Shown one piece after another: positions 25,801 to 38,704 of a stretch of 64,000 bases of DNA. Origin of the DNA: Wuchereria bancrofti. Lineage: Eukaryota; Nematoda; Chromadorea; Rhabditida; Onchocercidae. Each line of letters begins with the position of its first letter. Positions within the stretch are counted from its first letter, which is position 1. Under the pieces are notes generated by a model, which searched no databases, was not told the origin of the DNA, and saw nothing but the letters and a program-made list of their open reading frames with translations. The stretch is from the NCBI GenBank assembly GCA_005281725.1, contig SSBO01000003.1, forward strand, positions 2,593,824 to 2,657,823, written 5' to 3'. Made by a program: the position numbers and the translations under genes.

Positions 25801-27164
25801 GTATCTAATACTGAATTCAAGTTTAAATTTGTCAGAAGAATAAATCTAATCATTAATCATTTTCAGTTAATTCCAAGCTCTTGAAACACTCTTTTTTTTA
25901 CTTTTAGCTGATAAAACCACAAACATCAGAGGTCTCCATTGGCAATATAGTAAAATTAGCGGTATATATCGAAGCACAATGTCCAGATACCTCGCGCTTT
26001 GTTCACCAACAGCTTCTACCAGTATGGCAAGAACTATCTTTGACAAATAGGATTTCACTTAAAATTGTACCTTTCGGCAAAGCGAAGTGTGATCCAGTCG
26101 GTAATGACTATAGGTAATTTCAAAATATATCTCAAGGAATGATAACGATGACTTTAACATATGTGCATTATATACTGACCACATGAATTTGGATTATATT
26201 TACTTCTGATCATAGTTCGACTTTTTCTTTCTACAATTTCCTATTTTTTATAACTTTTTGTTCGAGAAGGTTCTTTTATTTGCATTGAGTGTGATGTCAT
26301 TAAAAGAAATGTTTGCTATGTAGGATACATAGAAAAGTGAATAATGAATAAATAGGTTGGTTTGCACTAAATGATAATTTTCTTTGGTAATTAATACTGT
26401 TTATCGGTCTTTCTATTTTTTTTTTAGTTGTAAATGTCAGCATGGACCACCAGAATGCGAATTGAATCAGCTTATGAACTGTGTAATTGAAATAGTTAAA
26501 AACCCGCGTCAGTATGTTCCAGTAATATCGTGTATCCAAGGAAAACGTGATCTTCGCTCAGCTGGATTAAAATGCTTGTCCAAGCTTTTCGTGCCCAATA
26601 AAAGGTAGTTTCTGTGTGATGGGAAATGAAAAGTTAAATAAAGTCTTTAAAACTAATAGAAGACTATTTAATAGAATGTTTTCCTGTTAGTAGTATGTTC
26701 ATTTGATGCTTGTCCAACAATCTGTTACCAAGTTTTTATGTGCTTATAATGATCAAATGCGATGATTTTATGCAAATATACTAAGTATACTTTTGACGGC
26801 AGATAAAAATTTCTGCTGTTGCAGAGAAGATACAAGGTATTCATTAATTAAACATTTTGTTGATATGAAAAATCCTCTCCTATTGAGGATTCATCGATTC
26901 TTAATCTTAGAAATTTCCATCGCTTATATTGATATATTACTATCATCTGAGTATTTCAGTATTCTACGATGTGCTGAAGGAGAAGAAGGAAGAAGACTTT
27001 TGGCAGAAGCAGGTGCAGAAACAGAACATTTGCAACCACCGCTGAATTTCGTTCCTTGGATTATGATTAATGGAATACGCTCCAGTGATGCATTTTACGA
27101 TCTGAAAAAGAATCTTTGTGATGCGTTAGATCCCGTACCGGACCAGTGCAAGAAACAGCAATAA
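22885..27164 (+). CDS. GILT-like lysosomal thiol reductase, membrane-anchored
   Basis: Exons 22859-23013 (coding at least from the ATG at 22885), 25908-26113, 26428-26604 and 26960-27164 join in phase to 238 residues from that ATG. Residues about 11-36 are hydrophobic (ILPGVVLIFIVYQWLFTLLL) and act as a signal anchor. The GILT signature CQHGPPECELNQLMNC is complete at 115-130. The active-site motif is CPDT at 68-71, a CXXT rather than CXXC form. The C-terminal block CAEGEEGRRLLAEAG…PPLNFVPWIMING is highly typical of the family. GILT enzymes reduce protein disulfides in endosomes and lysosomes; whether the CXXT form keeps reductase activity is not known from sequence. An acceptor GTTTCAG ends at 22858. 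If translation starts at 22885 a 4-codon upstream frame (ATG at 22868) precedes it. The stop codon overlaps an AATAAA. Confidence 0.88.
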
Positions 27165-30100
27165 ATAAGTTCCGTTCTCTTATATTTTGTCGTCATACTA
27201 AAATTTAGAATCATTCACCATTTAATATGGATTTCTGTTATTATCATTCCTTGTTATTTTTCTAAAAAATTTTAACACAACTGTTTTAGGGATGCATTTA
27301 TTTGACAAACAGAATTTAATACAGTTTTACAACTATGGTTTAATATAAAATAAGGAAATATAGACATATTCATGGAAACTGTGCCCGCTCATTATAAGTA
27401 CTTGGCTATGTAAATACTTTGGTTGTTAAGAAAACAATTTTGTGAATAACTATATTTCTAAAGTGACTTCGGCTTAATTTCAAATTTTGGACTAAACATT
27501 GTATGCAGTTGACGTGTTAACGTGTTATTATGTTTTTGTTTATCAATTTAAATTCTTTCGGGGGAATTATAAGAGAGCGTACAACCAATGCATAACATAG
27601 GTTTTATCTGAGTGCTTCAGATTAGATAGAAAAAGGAATGCATAAGTCTTAACTATCTATCACTTGTTGTTTGAAAACTTTCTTTGTTCTTTGCAATTGT
27701 TAAGGAAGGTGGTCTTCCTACTTTTTTGTAAAAATCTAATTTTTTAGTATATTAGCTGCTTGACGATTGTATTTCAGATCAATAGTGTTAGCTTCTAATT
27801 ATCCAAAAACTTTTTAATTTCACTTACCTCTACGGTTACTGTGATCCTCAGTCACTGTGTTACAGTTTTCTTTTTATCTATTATTGCAAGATAATTTGTA
27901 AAATATATAATTCATTTGCTCTGCTGATTTCCATTGCTCCTTTCACTTTTAATTTTGTATGTTTTCATTGGAATTTAAATTCTTTGAGCATTATATCTAC
28001 TTGCTGCCTTGCATTTTTAACATGTATTCCTACAGGTGAATTCGTTGCGATAAGAATAGACATTACTCTACGTTTTCTTCATTTCAACTGATTATTCATT
28101 TCATGGATGATTCCATCTTACATATAAACTATATATCCCAGCGATAAGTTTTTTAAACGACAATTTAGGTACTGCTTAGTAAATAAAAATTAAAGATGGT
28201 TAAGCCTTATTTTGTATTATAACTAATTTCGTATATTTCAATGTAACGGAAGAATATTTTTAATAACGATAAAGAAAAAAAAAATTAGTAAAAAAAAAAT
28301 TATACTTTGTTTAATCATTAAAGAAAGTTTTTACAAGTAATCAAATCAAACTTCCTGTAGTGATAAAATAAGTTATTGGATATACGTACAAATAAGAGAA
28401 CGTATAAAAACTTTTGGGCATATTAGCACAACTGTCACATGAGAAGCTTTGAGTTACTGATGAACCTTGAAAAATCCTTTAGTTTCGTGCTAATTCACCT
28501 TGGCGAAATTTTTAGGTCATCTAGCGCTGATTCATATAATAGCTGAATTTTATGAAATTTAAGTTTTACACAGAAGCAGCGTTGTGTTCGCTCACAGCTC
28601 CCCAACGCTGAGGTGCTGGGGAGCGGTTTTGTGCTACATTAGGTGATAAATTTCAAAACATCGTTGTCTTGTGCCGAACGATAGGATACGGTGGGCGGTG
28701 ACAATGATGTGTTGTGGTCTCGTGTAATGCTGAGGGGATCGGGAGGTGGTGGATGGGGGATTTAATCGATTCTGTTTGGTATATGTGTTGTAGACTTTGT
28801 TGCTAATGGAATTCTGATGTTTTTGTATATGCAACAGTACTTTACACCTTTATTACTTAAGTATTTGCATGCTAGCCATACACTTCAAATGAATGAACTG
28901 AAAGACAATCAGTGCATGACATCTCTTGTATATGCATATATATTCTTGCTTATGATGATTTCCATTCTTCTTACTTTATTCTGAGTTTTTTTTTTCTGCC
29001 ACATTTTCTGATTGGTTGGAAATCAAAGGTTATGTTGAACTCTTATAATTTTGAACTTGAAAAGTACGAGTCTGTTGTCCTCTTTTCTTTGATCACTTTA
29101 GCATCTTACAATTATTTGTGTCGCTCTACAGTTTGCTCACTTTTGCCTTTCGAAACACTTTTGTAGAGGTCAAAGATCATGCGAGCTCTTGCTATTTGTA
29201 CTGTTGTTTGTTCTAGTCCACACTCATGTGCAATGCTTTGAATCCGCCCACTCTAATTTTTCCCTTCGATATTTGCCAGTCAGAATGACTATTTTTGTAA
29301 ACTGACTATTAATCTGAAATTAAATTTCCTCAGTGAATTTAGGACTTTGATTTTTTCCAATCCTCTTGTTTCAATTATCTATGTATATGCAATTTTTAGG
29401 AATGGTGTTCTTATGCACATCACCATCATGTTATCATTAAAGTAAGCTCATTATTCTCATTAAAGGAAAAGTCTTGTTTTGTTCCGTTCTATCTTTTTCC
29501 CCTGTTTATTTGTAAAAAAAAGATTCACATTGTTTCCATGTCTTTTTTTTTTTTTGTTGTATGCAGTTTATGATTTTTCTCCTTTACCTATTATGTGAAA
29601 TTTTAGTGCGACTCAGAAATCAAAAACCAAGTGTCATTCTTTATTATCGGATGTGGTTATCTTTGTTATCTGTGGTGTGTTGATTCGAAATTCATTGTGA
29701 AAAACAAGTTTTTAATGTATCGAAATTCTCCATATGGATTAGCATGACACAAAACTCGTGTACGTTCTTTCTCATTTATGAAACCAACCAGTACTGTCCA
29801 ACCACCTCTTCCTTGGCTATACTGACAAAGACTAATATTGACATATATTTTTCTGAGTAAAAATTCTTCGATGCGTATGATAGCACATGTAACTGCTGGA
29901 CTGAGCCAGTGCTACCTGTTTTTTGCTGGTTATTTCGATTGAATCATCGCCATGGCTTTTATCGGAAAGAAGAAATTTAACCAATAAAACTCGTAAAATT
30001 AGTATTCAAAGTGCACACTTGCTTTTATCGTTACTTATTAATCAGTTTTTTGAATGAAAACTAAAGTTCTTTCTTTTTCAATAAAATTTGTCTACTCGAA

Positions 30101-31199
30101 TGTTGTAGGATATTAGTTACTTTTTGCTGGCCGAGGTTTTAATGTAAATACTCCTGTCATCAAAAGCAACCGTTCAACAGGTTTTTTCTATTTATACGAT
30201 GGTTTTTTGCAAAAACTCCGATAATTTTGTCAAAAAGTTTTAGAATGTTTTCTTTATTGAAAATTCTGTGGAATCCTCGCATGTATGTGCTGATGTTATA
30301 ATGGATGCATACCTGTTGGTCATGTAAATTTGCGAATGCGATCTTTCCCCAAGCCATATTTATGAGGATGAAATGGTTTCCTATTATTTTGTTTTTTTGC
30401 AAATAAGAAAGATTAAGGCAGTCCTTACTGCACGTAAATTTGACGTAAATCAGTCGAGGTAAATTTAACAAATGACGTATTTCTGTTTATGATTGCTTAT
30501 CGACTGTGCGCGATTTATTCTTGGTTTATTTCATACTTTTAATGTAATGTAAATATAAGACTTTTAGTCGTTGAGGGTGTCCATGAGCCCAATAGAAGTT
30601 GTTCAACAAAAGCATTAAATACTTTGAGTGCATGTTTATTTGCTTGAGAATAAATATATAGCTTTGGAAATTAAGGATCATTTATACATGGAAGCTAGTT
30701 TATGCTGTGTTGTATAATCTTCCTTTTGCGACGGAGGAAATATGTTATAAAAAGATAAGATTGCAATGATAATGCTAGTAACTCGCATCCACCAATTACT
30801 GAAACAGTAATTACACCTTTAACTTACAGTTGAGTTCGTATTGATTCGGTGGAAGCTTGTCTATAAGTTCACATGCATGTCGTTATTGTTCGGTCTCTTT
30901 TCAGATGATTTAGTTTAATGGCAGCCTTAGCGTGTTTTTTTCCACATTAGGAGATTGTTGTCTTGCATTTTCTTAAAAATATTGTATCAGAACTTTCTTT
31001 TTCATCCTTTGTAATTTCAAACTTTCAACGGTGAACATTGAGTAACGGAAAGGATCATGATTTTTGGAGCTTGCTAATTTTGCTGTTCATTACGAACTTT
31101 TATGGCAGGATTCGCTAAATTTCACAAATTTCATTTCCAATACGTCTTGTGTAAAAGATTGTTGGTTTTTAAATTTATTAGTGCTTTACAAGTATTTCA
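27165..31199. other. 4-kb interval between GILT and Rab7 genes
   Basis: No confident gene. It contains a locally GC-rich segment at 28570-28760 (separate entry). It also contains a 103-codon minus-strand frame at 30160-30471 that is not low-complexity (…FILINMAWGKIAFANLHDQQV…) but matches no family I recognise and has no start context or splice support. The last few hundred bases should include the Rab7 promoter and outron. Confidence 0.5.
28577..28624. other. Two overlapping, mutually exclusive inverted repeats
   Basis: GCTCCCCA (28597-28604) pairs perfectly with TGGGGAGC (28617-28624) around a 12-nt loop. CAGCGTTG (28577-28584) pairs perfectly with CAACGCTG (28603-28610). The two 8-bp stems share bases 28603-28604 and cannot both form at once. 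The following 130 bp are also unusually G-rich for this window. No tRNA, snRNA or other known RNA could be assigned. Confidence 0.6.
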
Positions 31200-31200
31200 G
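31199..31200 (+). promoter_or_regulatory. Trans-splice (SL) acceptor of Rab7
   Basis: GTATTTCAG ends at 31200, 23 nt before the Rab7 start codon, with no coding exon upstream. This fits spliced-leader addition. Confidence 0.65.
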
Positions 31201-31223
31201 TTTGTTTACGTAAATTCACCACA

Positions 31224-33187
31224 ATGTCGGCACCGGGTGGTGGTCGCAAAAAAGCTCTTCTCAAAGTAATTATACTAGGCGACTCAGGTGTTGGCAAAAC
31301 ATCACTAATGAATCAGTATGTAAACAAGAAATTCAGTAATCAGTATAAAGCAACGATTGGTGCTGATTTTCTGACAAAGGATATATCAGTTGGTGATCGA
31401 ACTGTTACTATGCAGGTTGATTAACATTTATTTATTCTTTGAAGATTAATTTGGAATCTAAATTTCTTAGACATGACTTTAAATGAACAAGAGTTTATTT
31501 GAAATATTCCTCTCCAAGGTTGCGTGACAAAGTAACTGAAACTTATTTGGGTCTTTTTAAAGCATGCGTATCATTAATTTAAAACTGTTTGCTTTTCCGA
31601 ACTCTTTCTTAATTAGAATTCTTAAAACTGGTTATTTTGTGTTGTACATTGTGTATCTTTACGCTCCTGCTCCTCTTGTATAATTTGTTTAATAATCTAG
31701 GAATGCTAAACTAAGAAAGCTTTATTTTAATTGGATATTTTGATATCTGTTTAAAGAGCAGAACCTTTTTGGAGACTTTCATGCATGTAATACGGATGCT
31801 ACCTTTCCATTTTAAGATTATTTATGTCACTTACTAATACTTCCTTGTGTTATAAATTATAGATCACTAGTATTATTATGTAAGATATATAAGTTAAATT
31901 GTTGTTTTGTAAGTTTGGAAATTACTAAATAAATCTGAGTTGGAAGTTGCTGCTTTTTTACAGATTTGGGACACAGCTGGACAAGAACGTTTTCAATCAT
32001 TGGGTGTTGCTTTCTACAGAGGAGCAGACTGTTGTGTGCTTACTTATGATATCACTAATGCCAGTTCTTTCCGAAGTCTTGAATCATGGAGAGACGAATT
32101 TTTGATTCAAGCAAGGTCTGTTTTCGACAATTTAGATCCACACATTGATTTTCAGCTGTATCTGAGATATTAGTATATCTATTTTAGCTGCAGCTTAAGG
32201 AATGTGTTTTCTATATAATTGGTAATAATATGCTACATTTATACATTTTTTTAATTGTAATACTTTTATTTGGAACAAGTAGATTTATTGTAAAAAGGTA
32301 TAAGTCATTTATGACCTTATGTTGCCAAAAATTGTCTCAAAGGAAGGGAATTCTGAGAAGATCGATTATCCTATTTAGAAGAGTCGAATCTGTCTATCTC
32401 CTTGCAACGTATGGATTTTTTGTTTGGTGTTTTATTTGTAATATTAGTTTTTAATCAAAAAGATATTGTTTGTCAAATTTTATTTCGTATGGATAGTGCA
32501 GAATTTTGTAGCCATATCATGAACAGCGTATAGAGGAGTCAGCGAGAGATTTTTGATGCAACGTGGAAAGTTAATAATTAATATTTGACTTTCAGTCCAC
32601 GTGATCCGGAACATTTCCCATTTGTATTATTGGGTAATAAAATTGATCTAGAAGCTAGACGTGCCGTTAGTGCCAAAAGAGCGCAAGCATGGTGCCAAAC
32701 AAAAAATAATATCAAATATTATGAGGTTAGGCATTTAATGGTTTTTTTAGAATAAAGATTTAAGAAATATTTCATATAAAGACTTAGTAAAAGTTAAGAC
32801 TGAAGATATTGTTTTTCTGTCGGATGTTTAATGCAGATTGTTACCTGTTAAACACTTCCCATTCGTATTACTGGGTAATAAAATTGCTTTAAGTGTTTTT
32901 TTCCTAAGTCTCGATCTTTTTACATTGTCCTTTCCTTGGATTTTGGGTTTTGGGATAATTGCTAATAACCTACCTGTTTACAAACCTTTCAGCAATGTGA
33001 ACTGATTTGTTTCGCATTCCAGGTATCAGCTAAGGAAGCCGTGAACGTAGAGCAAGCATTTATTGAAATTGCTCGTGATGCTTTAAAGCGCGAAGCGCAG
33101 GATGTGCAGGATTTTCCGGAGTTTCCCGATCAAATTCGCTTGGATCATCGGGAAACAGCGCAACCTAATAATGGCTGTAACTGCTGA
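31224..33187 (+). CDS. rab-7: Rab7 small GTPase
   Basis: Four exons, 31224-31415, 31964-32115, 32596-32725 and 33023-33187, join in phase to 212 residues, the usual Rab7 length. Seen in order are P-loop GDSGVGKT (19-26), effector-region Thr in TIGADF (44-49), WDTAGQE (66-72), the Rab7-type [14 protein letters not shown] (128-132), SAKEA (160-164) and the C-terminal CNC for double geranylgeranylation. All catalytic and lipidation residues are intact. Rab7 directs late endosome to lysosome transport and autophagosome fusion from the cytosolic face of the membrane. An AATAAA at 33463-33468 is a plausible polyadenylation signal. Intron 3 carries a decayed duplicate of exon 3 (separate entry). Confidence 0.97.
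32831..32891 (+). pseudogene. Relic duplicate of Rab7 exon 3 inside intron 3
   Basis: Starting at 32837, directly after an ATGCAG acceptor, sequence aligns base for base with the start of real exon 3 (32596 onward), 241 bp away. It translates in the same phase as [13 protein letters not shown] versus real [13 protein letters not shown]. The similarity is strongest over 32851-32887 and stops there, so roughly two thirds of the exon is missing. The Asp of the NKxD guanine-specificity motif is Ala here. No donor in the correct phase follows, so it is unlikely to be used as an alternative exon. Confidence 0.85.
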
Positions 33188-34296
33188 GGGTTTGAGTGAC
33201 CGGAGTTTTGCATTTAGACTTAAATATAAGGCAGAGTTTTTTTTCGTTTAAAGCATATTTGCATACTCGAATACAAAATTCGAACATTTATGTAATTGTT
33301 TCTCTAGTTTCCAATTCACCTTGGAGACTTTCATAATATTACTACCAACTTATCGTAGTTCCTAATTATGTGACACGTCCGTAAATGAATGTTTTTCAAA
33401 TTGCAGAATGCAGCCATAATCTGAACTTCCCTCTCGAAGCGCTGTTTTTTTTTCTTTTGAATAATAAAAGCGGTCCGTTATTCCCTTTATAAATTAATTT
33501 CTTATAAAAAGTTTTGCTTTTGGAGGAAGTTCTAATTTTTCCAAATGTAGATTTTTTAAACTGTTCATTAAATGTTAATTCAGTTTGCTCTCTGTCTATC
33601 TCTCACTCCCTCTTTCCCTCTCTCTGTAACAAGTTGTAAAAAGTTAATCTTTCGAAAAGATTTGGAATTGAGCAGAGTTTTATACTTTTCTGTATCCTGT
33701 TTTCCTATAAAGCAGTTGAATAAACAAAGTAATGCTTCATCTCATTGTAATTCTTCAAAACTTTTCATGTCCACATCAAGGACGGCTGATGGCATGTTTT
33801 GTGCATTGTAAAGTTATGCAGCATGCCTTTTCGCAAAATTGCATTTTACCAATAATTTCCCTTTTCAACTGATACTTGTACTGCTTGTGTGGCGTAATGA
33901 ATAATTGTATCTCCAGTTGGTTGAACGCATTTCCGCTAACTTTTTTGAAATGGAACAAAATTCGGTACTTCCTTATTAATTCTGAGGCTAGCATATTTGT
34001 TAGTCATATTAACAGTTTATTCGTTGTACTAATGGACAGGAATTAGAGTATTGCAAGATGACAAGAAAGTAGTCATGTGCGACTACTTTTGATTATACAA
34101 TAAATTTATAAATAGTGAGTCATCACTGATCTCTTTACAAGAGAAAAACTCAAAATTTTCTACACTTAGACGCTTATCATCTCATCTTTCCACACACCAC
34201 TTATCACTTCGACTTTCGACATTTCTGCTACCTTTCAAGTCATAAAAATGTTAAGTGAAACATTTAAAGTATGTGTTCAGAAACTGCAACATTGTT
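33188..34296. other. Convergent 3' region between Rab7 and the receptor-like gene
   Basis: Both flanking genes end here, tail to tail. The first 300 bases are probably Rab7 3' UTR. A short CT-rich tract lies near 33594-33627. No other gene seen. Confidence 0.6.
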
Positions 34297-37006
34297 TCAA
34301 ACTGATTCCAGGGACATGCTATTATTGTCCATTACACATGCCGGTGTTTGTCCGAGTTGAATCATCAGGAAAACGTAAGTCAGCATGAACGAAACCAGCT
34401 TAGGACAATAAAACACTTGTTGACATTTTTGATTCAGCAATAGAATGTAATTATGTTCAAACATCCAAAGTTAAATTAAAAACTCTTCTATACTTGAATT
34501 AATCAAAGGAATGAAAACAGGAACACACTCACTGTAGGAAGAAGTGAACGTTTGACAACGAAGAATCCACCAGAAGTGAAAGTTATTGGCATTGCTTCAA
34601 GTTGGTACATAAACATTAGCACTTTAGTCTGTAAGTGCGAAATCAGTTAAGCTAAATAACATTTACAATAAAAGTTTAACGTTTTCTGTAATCTTAACCT
34701 AAACTAATCGATTATCAGGAAATTATTTGTAGTTAGATTAGGAATGAATATTCGTGATTATTAACATTTACCAAATATAAAAGATCAAAAGTGATTTTTC
34801 ATTTTTATTTTCGAACTCTAAAATCTTTTGCTTTTTAATCCAAAAAAGTGAAAATGACACACTAAGAAATAATTCTCTGAGAAACAAACCGCTAGCAGAA
34901 CATTTGAATCCTTTTGCATTTGTTTTTCGAACATTTCCGGACATATTTCCGATATTTTTTTATTCTGTAAAACATTGTTTTGATCAAAATTAAAAAAAAA
35001 AAAAACAAAAAATACTGTCAAAAAATTAATAAACATATTAGTAAGTATTATTACTCATATTTACCACTTACTTATTTATACTTACTATAATAAATGTAAA
35101 ATGGAACAATTACAAGAATCCTTTCATAGCCTATTTAGTAGTGATAAAATTGAGCTTCATTTATATATCAAAGGATGATAAATAATATCAATATCAAAAT
35201 CATTTCTTTGATCATTCAAGAATTCTTTTCTTTTTTTTATTCCTCTATCATTTTCTTTTACAATATGCAGCAATGATGTTAATCATTTCAAAAGCATAAT
35301 TACTGGAAATTCTTCCTCACTTAACAAAATATACAAAATTTTCTGAGCATTAAAAGTTTTAAAAAAATCATTAGTGCTATTATTATTTTCAAACCAACTT
35401 GAAGATTTGAAATTTTTGCACTAATAAAATGATAACAAAAACTTTTAAGAAATTATTCTCAAATGTATAAGTAAACTTTATCATCCTCAGCTCGGCCAAT
35501 CTAATTAGATTACAAATTTAAATGTAAACAATCAAGCAGGGAAAACCTTTTCATAATTGAGATAAGCTGGTACTATGAATGATAACATGAATGAAGTGAT
35601 TTGAATGACGAAAATGATAAACAATATCGTATCAAACCAATTCCAGTTCAAATTTTGTAAATATGCATAAAGTAAACAGGACAATTCAATTAAACAAATT
35701 GTTTGCACATAGAAAGCGATGTATTTGAAATTAAATTCGATAACATTAGCTGCCTTTTTGAGAAGCTGCAAATTTTTAGGAGTAATTAGACAGAAATTGA
35801 GGGAAATTGTAATGAATGGACGAATACAAATAATTCACAAAATATACGAAACTTTAAGAAAATGACAAATTTTGGAAAGAAAAAAATAATTTAAAATAGT
35901 GTAAATATTTTTTTTAAGGAATTTTTTTTAAGAAGCAGAAAAAAGTGTTGAAGGAAAGTTCCTTTCATTCATATCAATTAGGTAAGGAAATTTGCAATTT
36001 TTTCTGAATAAACATTCATCTCCAAACTGATCCATCCACAAACATTCGATCCTCAAAAGACACATTTCATAGCTATGATTCTTCTAACTATGATTCATTA
36101 TGCTTATCATCATACAATGCACTCAATCATTATCATTATCACCACAACCAAATAGCATTTTTAATAGTGATAACCTGATATCGCTTCTGGAATGATTCGA
36201 GTTTATTTAAAGCATTTTCAGTTGTCATCCTGTGAAAGGCCTTTATTATTTATCTCATAGTTATCATTCTTAATCAAACATTTGAATGAATAAAAGTAAT
36301 TTTCTGTTTTACTAAATTATCAACTTTTCCCCTACTATTATCATTTCTTTTTTTTAACTTCACTTTATTCAACTTCAATTTTTTTTTTCTCAACTCCAAA
36401 TTTCGTCAACTCCAAATTTTACTATTCCTAATAATGATTCTTGTTAATAATTTCTGACAAAAATTGTCTTTGCACTTTTATTTTAATACTTCTCCTAATA
36501 TCAGAGCTTTCCTTCATGCAAAACGATTTCAAATTTAAACTAGAATATGAAATTTGAACAAAAATAATAAACATTAAATGTTTCACTCAGGAATATTGAT
36601 CATCAGATCATTCATTGAAGGAAAACAGATGCAAATCATTAAATCTATGTGATATTTTAATTTGAATTTGAATCCGTTTTACAATCATGCTAAAGATCAT
36701 TGTCATAATGATAAATAATTATTAATGACTTGAACAGTTTAAAAATCAAAATCTGAGTGATCAAAATCTTACAGTACTGGGCTATGTTGATTACATATCT
36801 TGTCATATTTCTGATATTATTCAAACATTATCATTCTTATATTTGATTTAATTAATTTATTAAATTTAGAAAAGAAAATAGATTAAATAAGACTTACTGG
36901 CTATCAATCATAACTCCAGCGCGATACATATCATTTATAAGCTTATCCAAACATCGTGCCAAAATATAGTTTGGCAGGAAATAAAGTATTGTACAACTCA
37001 TTAAAG
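34297..37006 (-). CDS. Gustatory-receptor-like (GUR / 7tm_7) protein, C-terminal half
   Basis: Five minus-strand exons join in phase: 36898-37006, 36175-36229, 35547-35765, 34533-34628 and 34297-34398, giving about 193 residues. They encode a hydrophobic segment (LMSCTILYFLPNYILARC), a long intracellular loop with an amphipathic run, two further membrane spans (FKYIAFYVQTICLIELSCLL and FDTILFIIFVIQITSFMLSF), a re-entrant-type segment ending GGFFVVKRSLLPT, and a last span with TYVFLMIQL. The TY-five-residues-Q ending and the phase-0 intron shortly before it are hallmarks of the insect Gr / nematode gur-lite-1 family. These receptors are probably ligand- or light-gated channels. The first three spans are missing. 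The 5'-most exon is open further upstream (to about 37040), and candidate exons lie at 43117-43170 and 43508-43571. Confidence 0.62.
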
Positions 37007-37638
37007 CTGATTGCACCATAAAAAAAAAAGGAGCGAAACAAAATGGATAATTGCTCGAATTTTAATTGTTTGATATAAATATATTAGAGTAATGAGGATG
37101 AGAAGAGGAAGTTATAACTGGAAAAAAAGAATAGAATTTGAAATCAATAAAATGATTTTTATTGGGTGTGAAATGCTAAAATTTTATATTCAATTTCACT
37201 ATTCAATGAATGATTATAATCTAATATTGTTATAATTCTAATACAATTGTTGTCTGATATTATTATGATTTTTTAATCCGATACTGAGATAATCTGATTG
37301 TGCTAAAACCTGATATTGTTATGATCTTATGATCTGATCTCGATTTTACGTTTCGAGTCGTGGGAACTTATTTAATCTCGAAAAATTTACTTATCAGATA
37401 TATGCAATTTCTTTTTGCACTTACTTTTACTCCTTATTTTCTTCCCTTTCTCTCTTCCTTTCACTCTCTTTCTCTTCTGAAAGGTCATTTCTTTTATAAA
37501 AGAAGAGGAAGTGTCAAAATGTCATTACTCAACTGTTGTGACTGTTGAATAGCTGCACTGATTTTCATCAAATTTCAATGTTGATAACAATGAATATTCA
37601 TTCCCTTGTCTCTTTCCATCTCTTCACAAACAAACAGG

Positions 37639-37690
37639 AAAATTCTCCCTCCCTCTTTCTTTCTTTCTCTCTCTCTCTCTCTCTCTTCCT
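37639..37690 (+). repeat. (CT)n-rich tract
   Basis: Pyrimidine simple sequence with a (CT) core at about 37667-37685; the opposite strand gives a false Arg-Glu frame. Confidence 0.85.
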
Positions 37691-38653
37691 TTCCCGATTT
37701 TCCTTCATTTCGTTAAATGTGAAAATATGATATTTTTTGTTCATTTCATTCACAGCAAACAGTAGTATGCTTTTTGCCATCCTCAAAAAGACTCCGTACA
37801 TTTTCAATTTCACATAAAAATTTTTAGTTCACTCATTTTCTAAATAATTTTTTCGAACTGATAGATTTTTCATATATATTTTTTTTATACTTTTATTATA
37901 AAAATTTTAAAAGTTCTAAGATGTCACGTTAATTTACGATGTCATCGAATTAATATTAAGATAAAAAAAAAAAAAAAAACGAAGGAATTATTTACAGTAT
38001 GTTCGATTTGTTACTTTCCTAGGTTCAACTTAGGAAAATTCAGACAATATTTTCCATTAATTGAAATTATCACTCTGATAATGAATTTAGTTTGCTCTTA
38101 TCAAATTTAATTTCATTATATTACATTCATTTCATTTTGCCTTCTGTTTCACATTATTTCCATTCATTTGTTCTCTAACCTTAACTAAGCTCTACAGCTT
38201 TACATAAGAAGGAGAATTAGCTAATTAATAAGAGGTCACAATTAAGCCATGTAGGTGGATTTTTTTACCATTCTTTTGGGAAAAAGTTGATTTTCTTAAC
38301 ACTTTTCTGAAACAGGTCATAAATGAGGTATACAGCAGTAGTAGCAGGTTATAAATGAGCTACACAGATCAGATCATAAATGAGCGATACGGGTCGGTTC
38401 TGCTGGTATTCTTCTGAAGAGAATTTGTTTCCTTTTCATATTTCCTTTTTGATTATTGCTTCCTTTTACCATACAATTATTTCCTTTAAATAATAGCTTT
38501 GAATCGAATTTACTGCCAAATTTTATTGTGGTAATTCAAAACATAGAATAAAAAAAGGGGAAAAAATAGACGACGCAAATTTCTTTTTCTTTCTTTTATT
38601 TTCCCTTTTCACTTTTTCCCATTACTTTCAATAATGATCAAACTAGTGATTTT

Positions 38654-38704
38654 GGAGAGAGAGAGAGAGAGAGAGAAAGAGGGAAAGAGAGAAAGGGAAA
38701 AAAA
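38654..38704 (+). repeat. (GA)n purine tract
   Basis: About eleven uninterrupted GA dinucleotides followed by degenerate GAAAG units. Together with the CT tract 1 kb upstream it forms a long-range inverted purine/pyrimidine pair. Confidence 0.85.

Noticed and set aside
32837..32891. Alternative, usable Rab7 exon
   Set aside because: No donor in the right phase follows the homologous part, the rest of the exon is lost and NKxD is broken.
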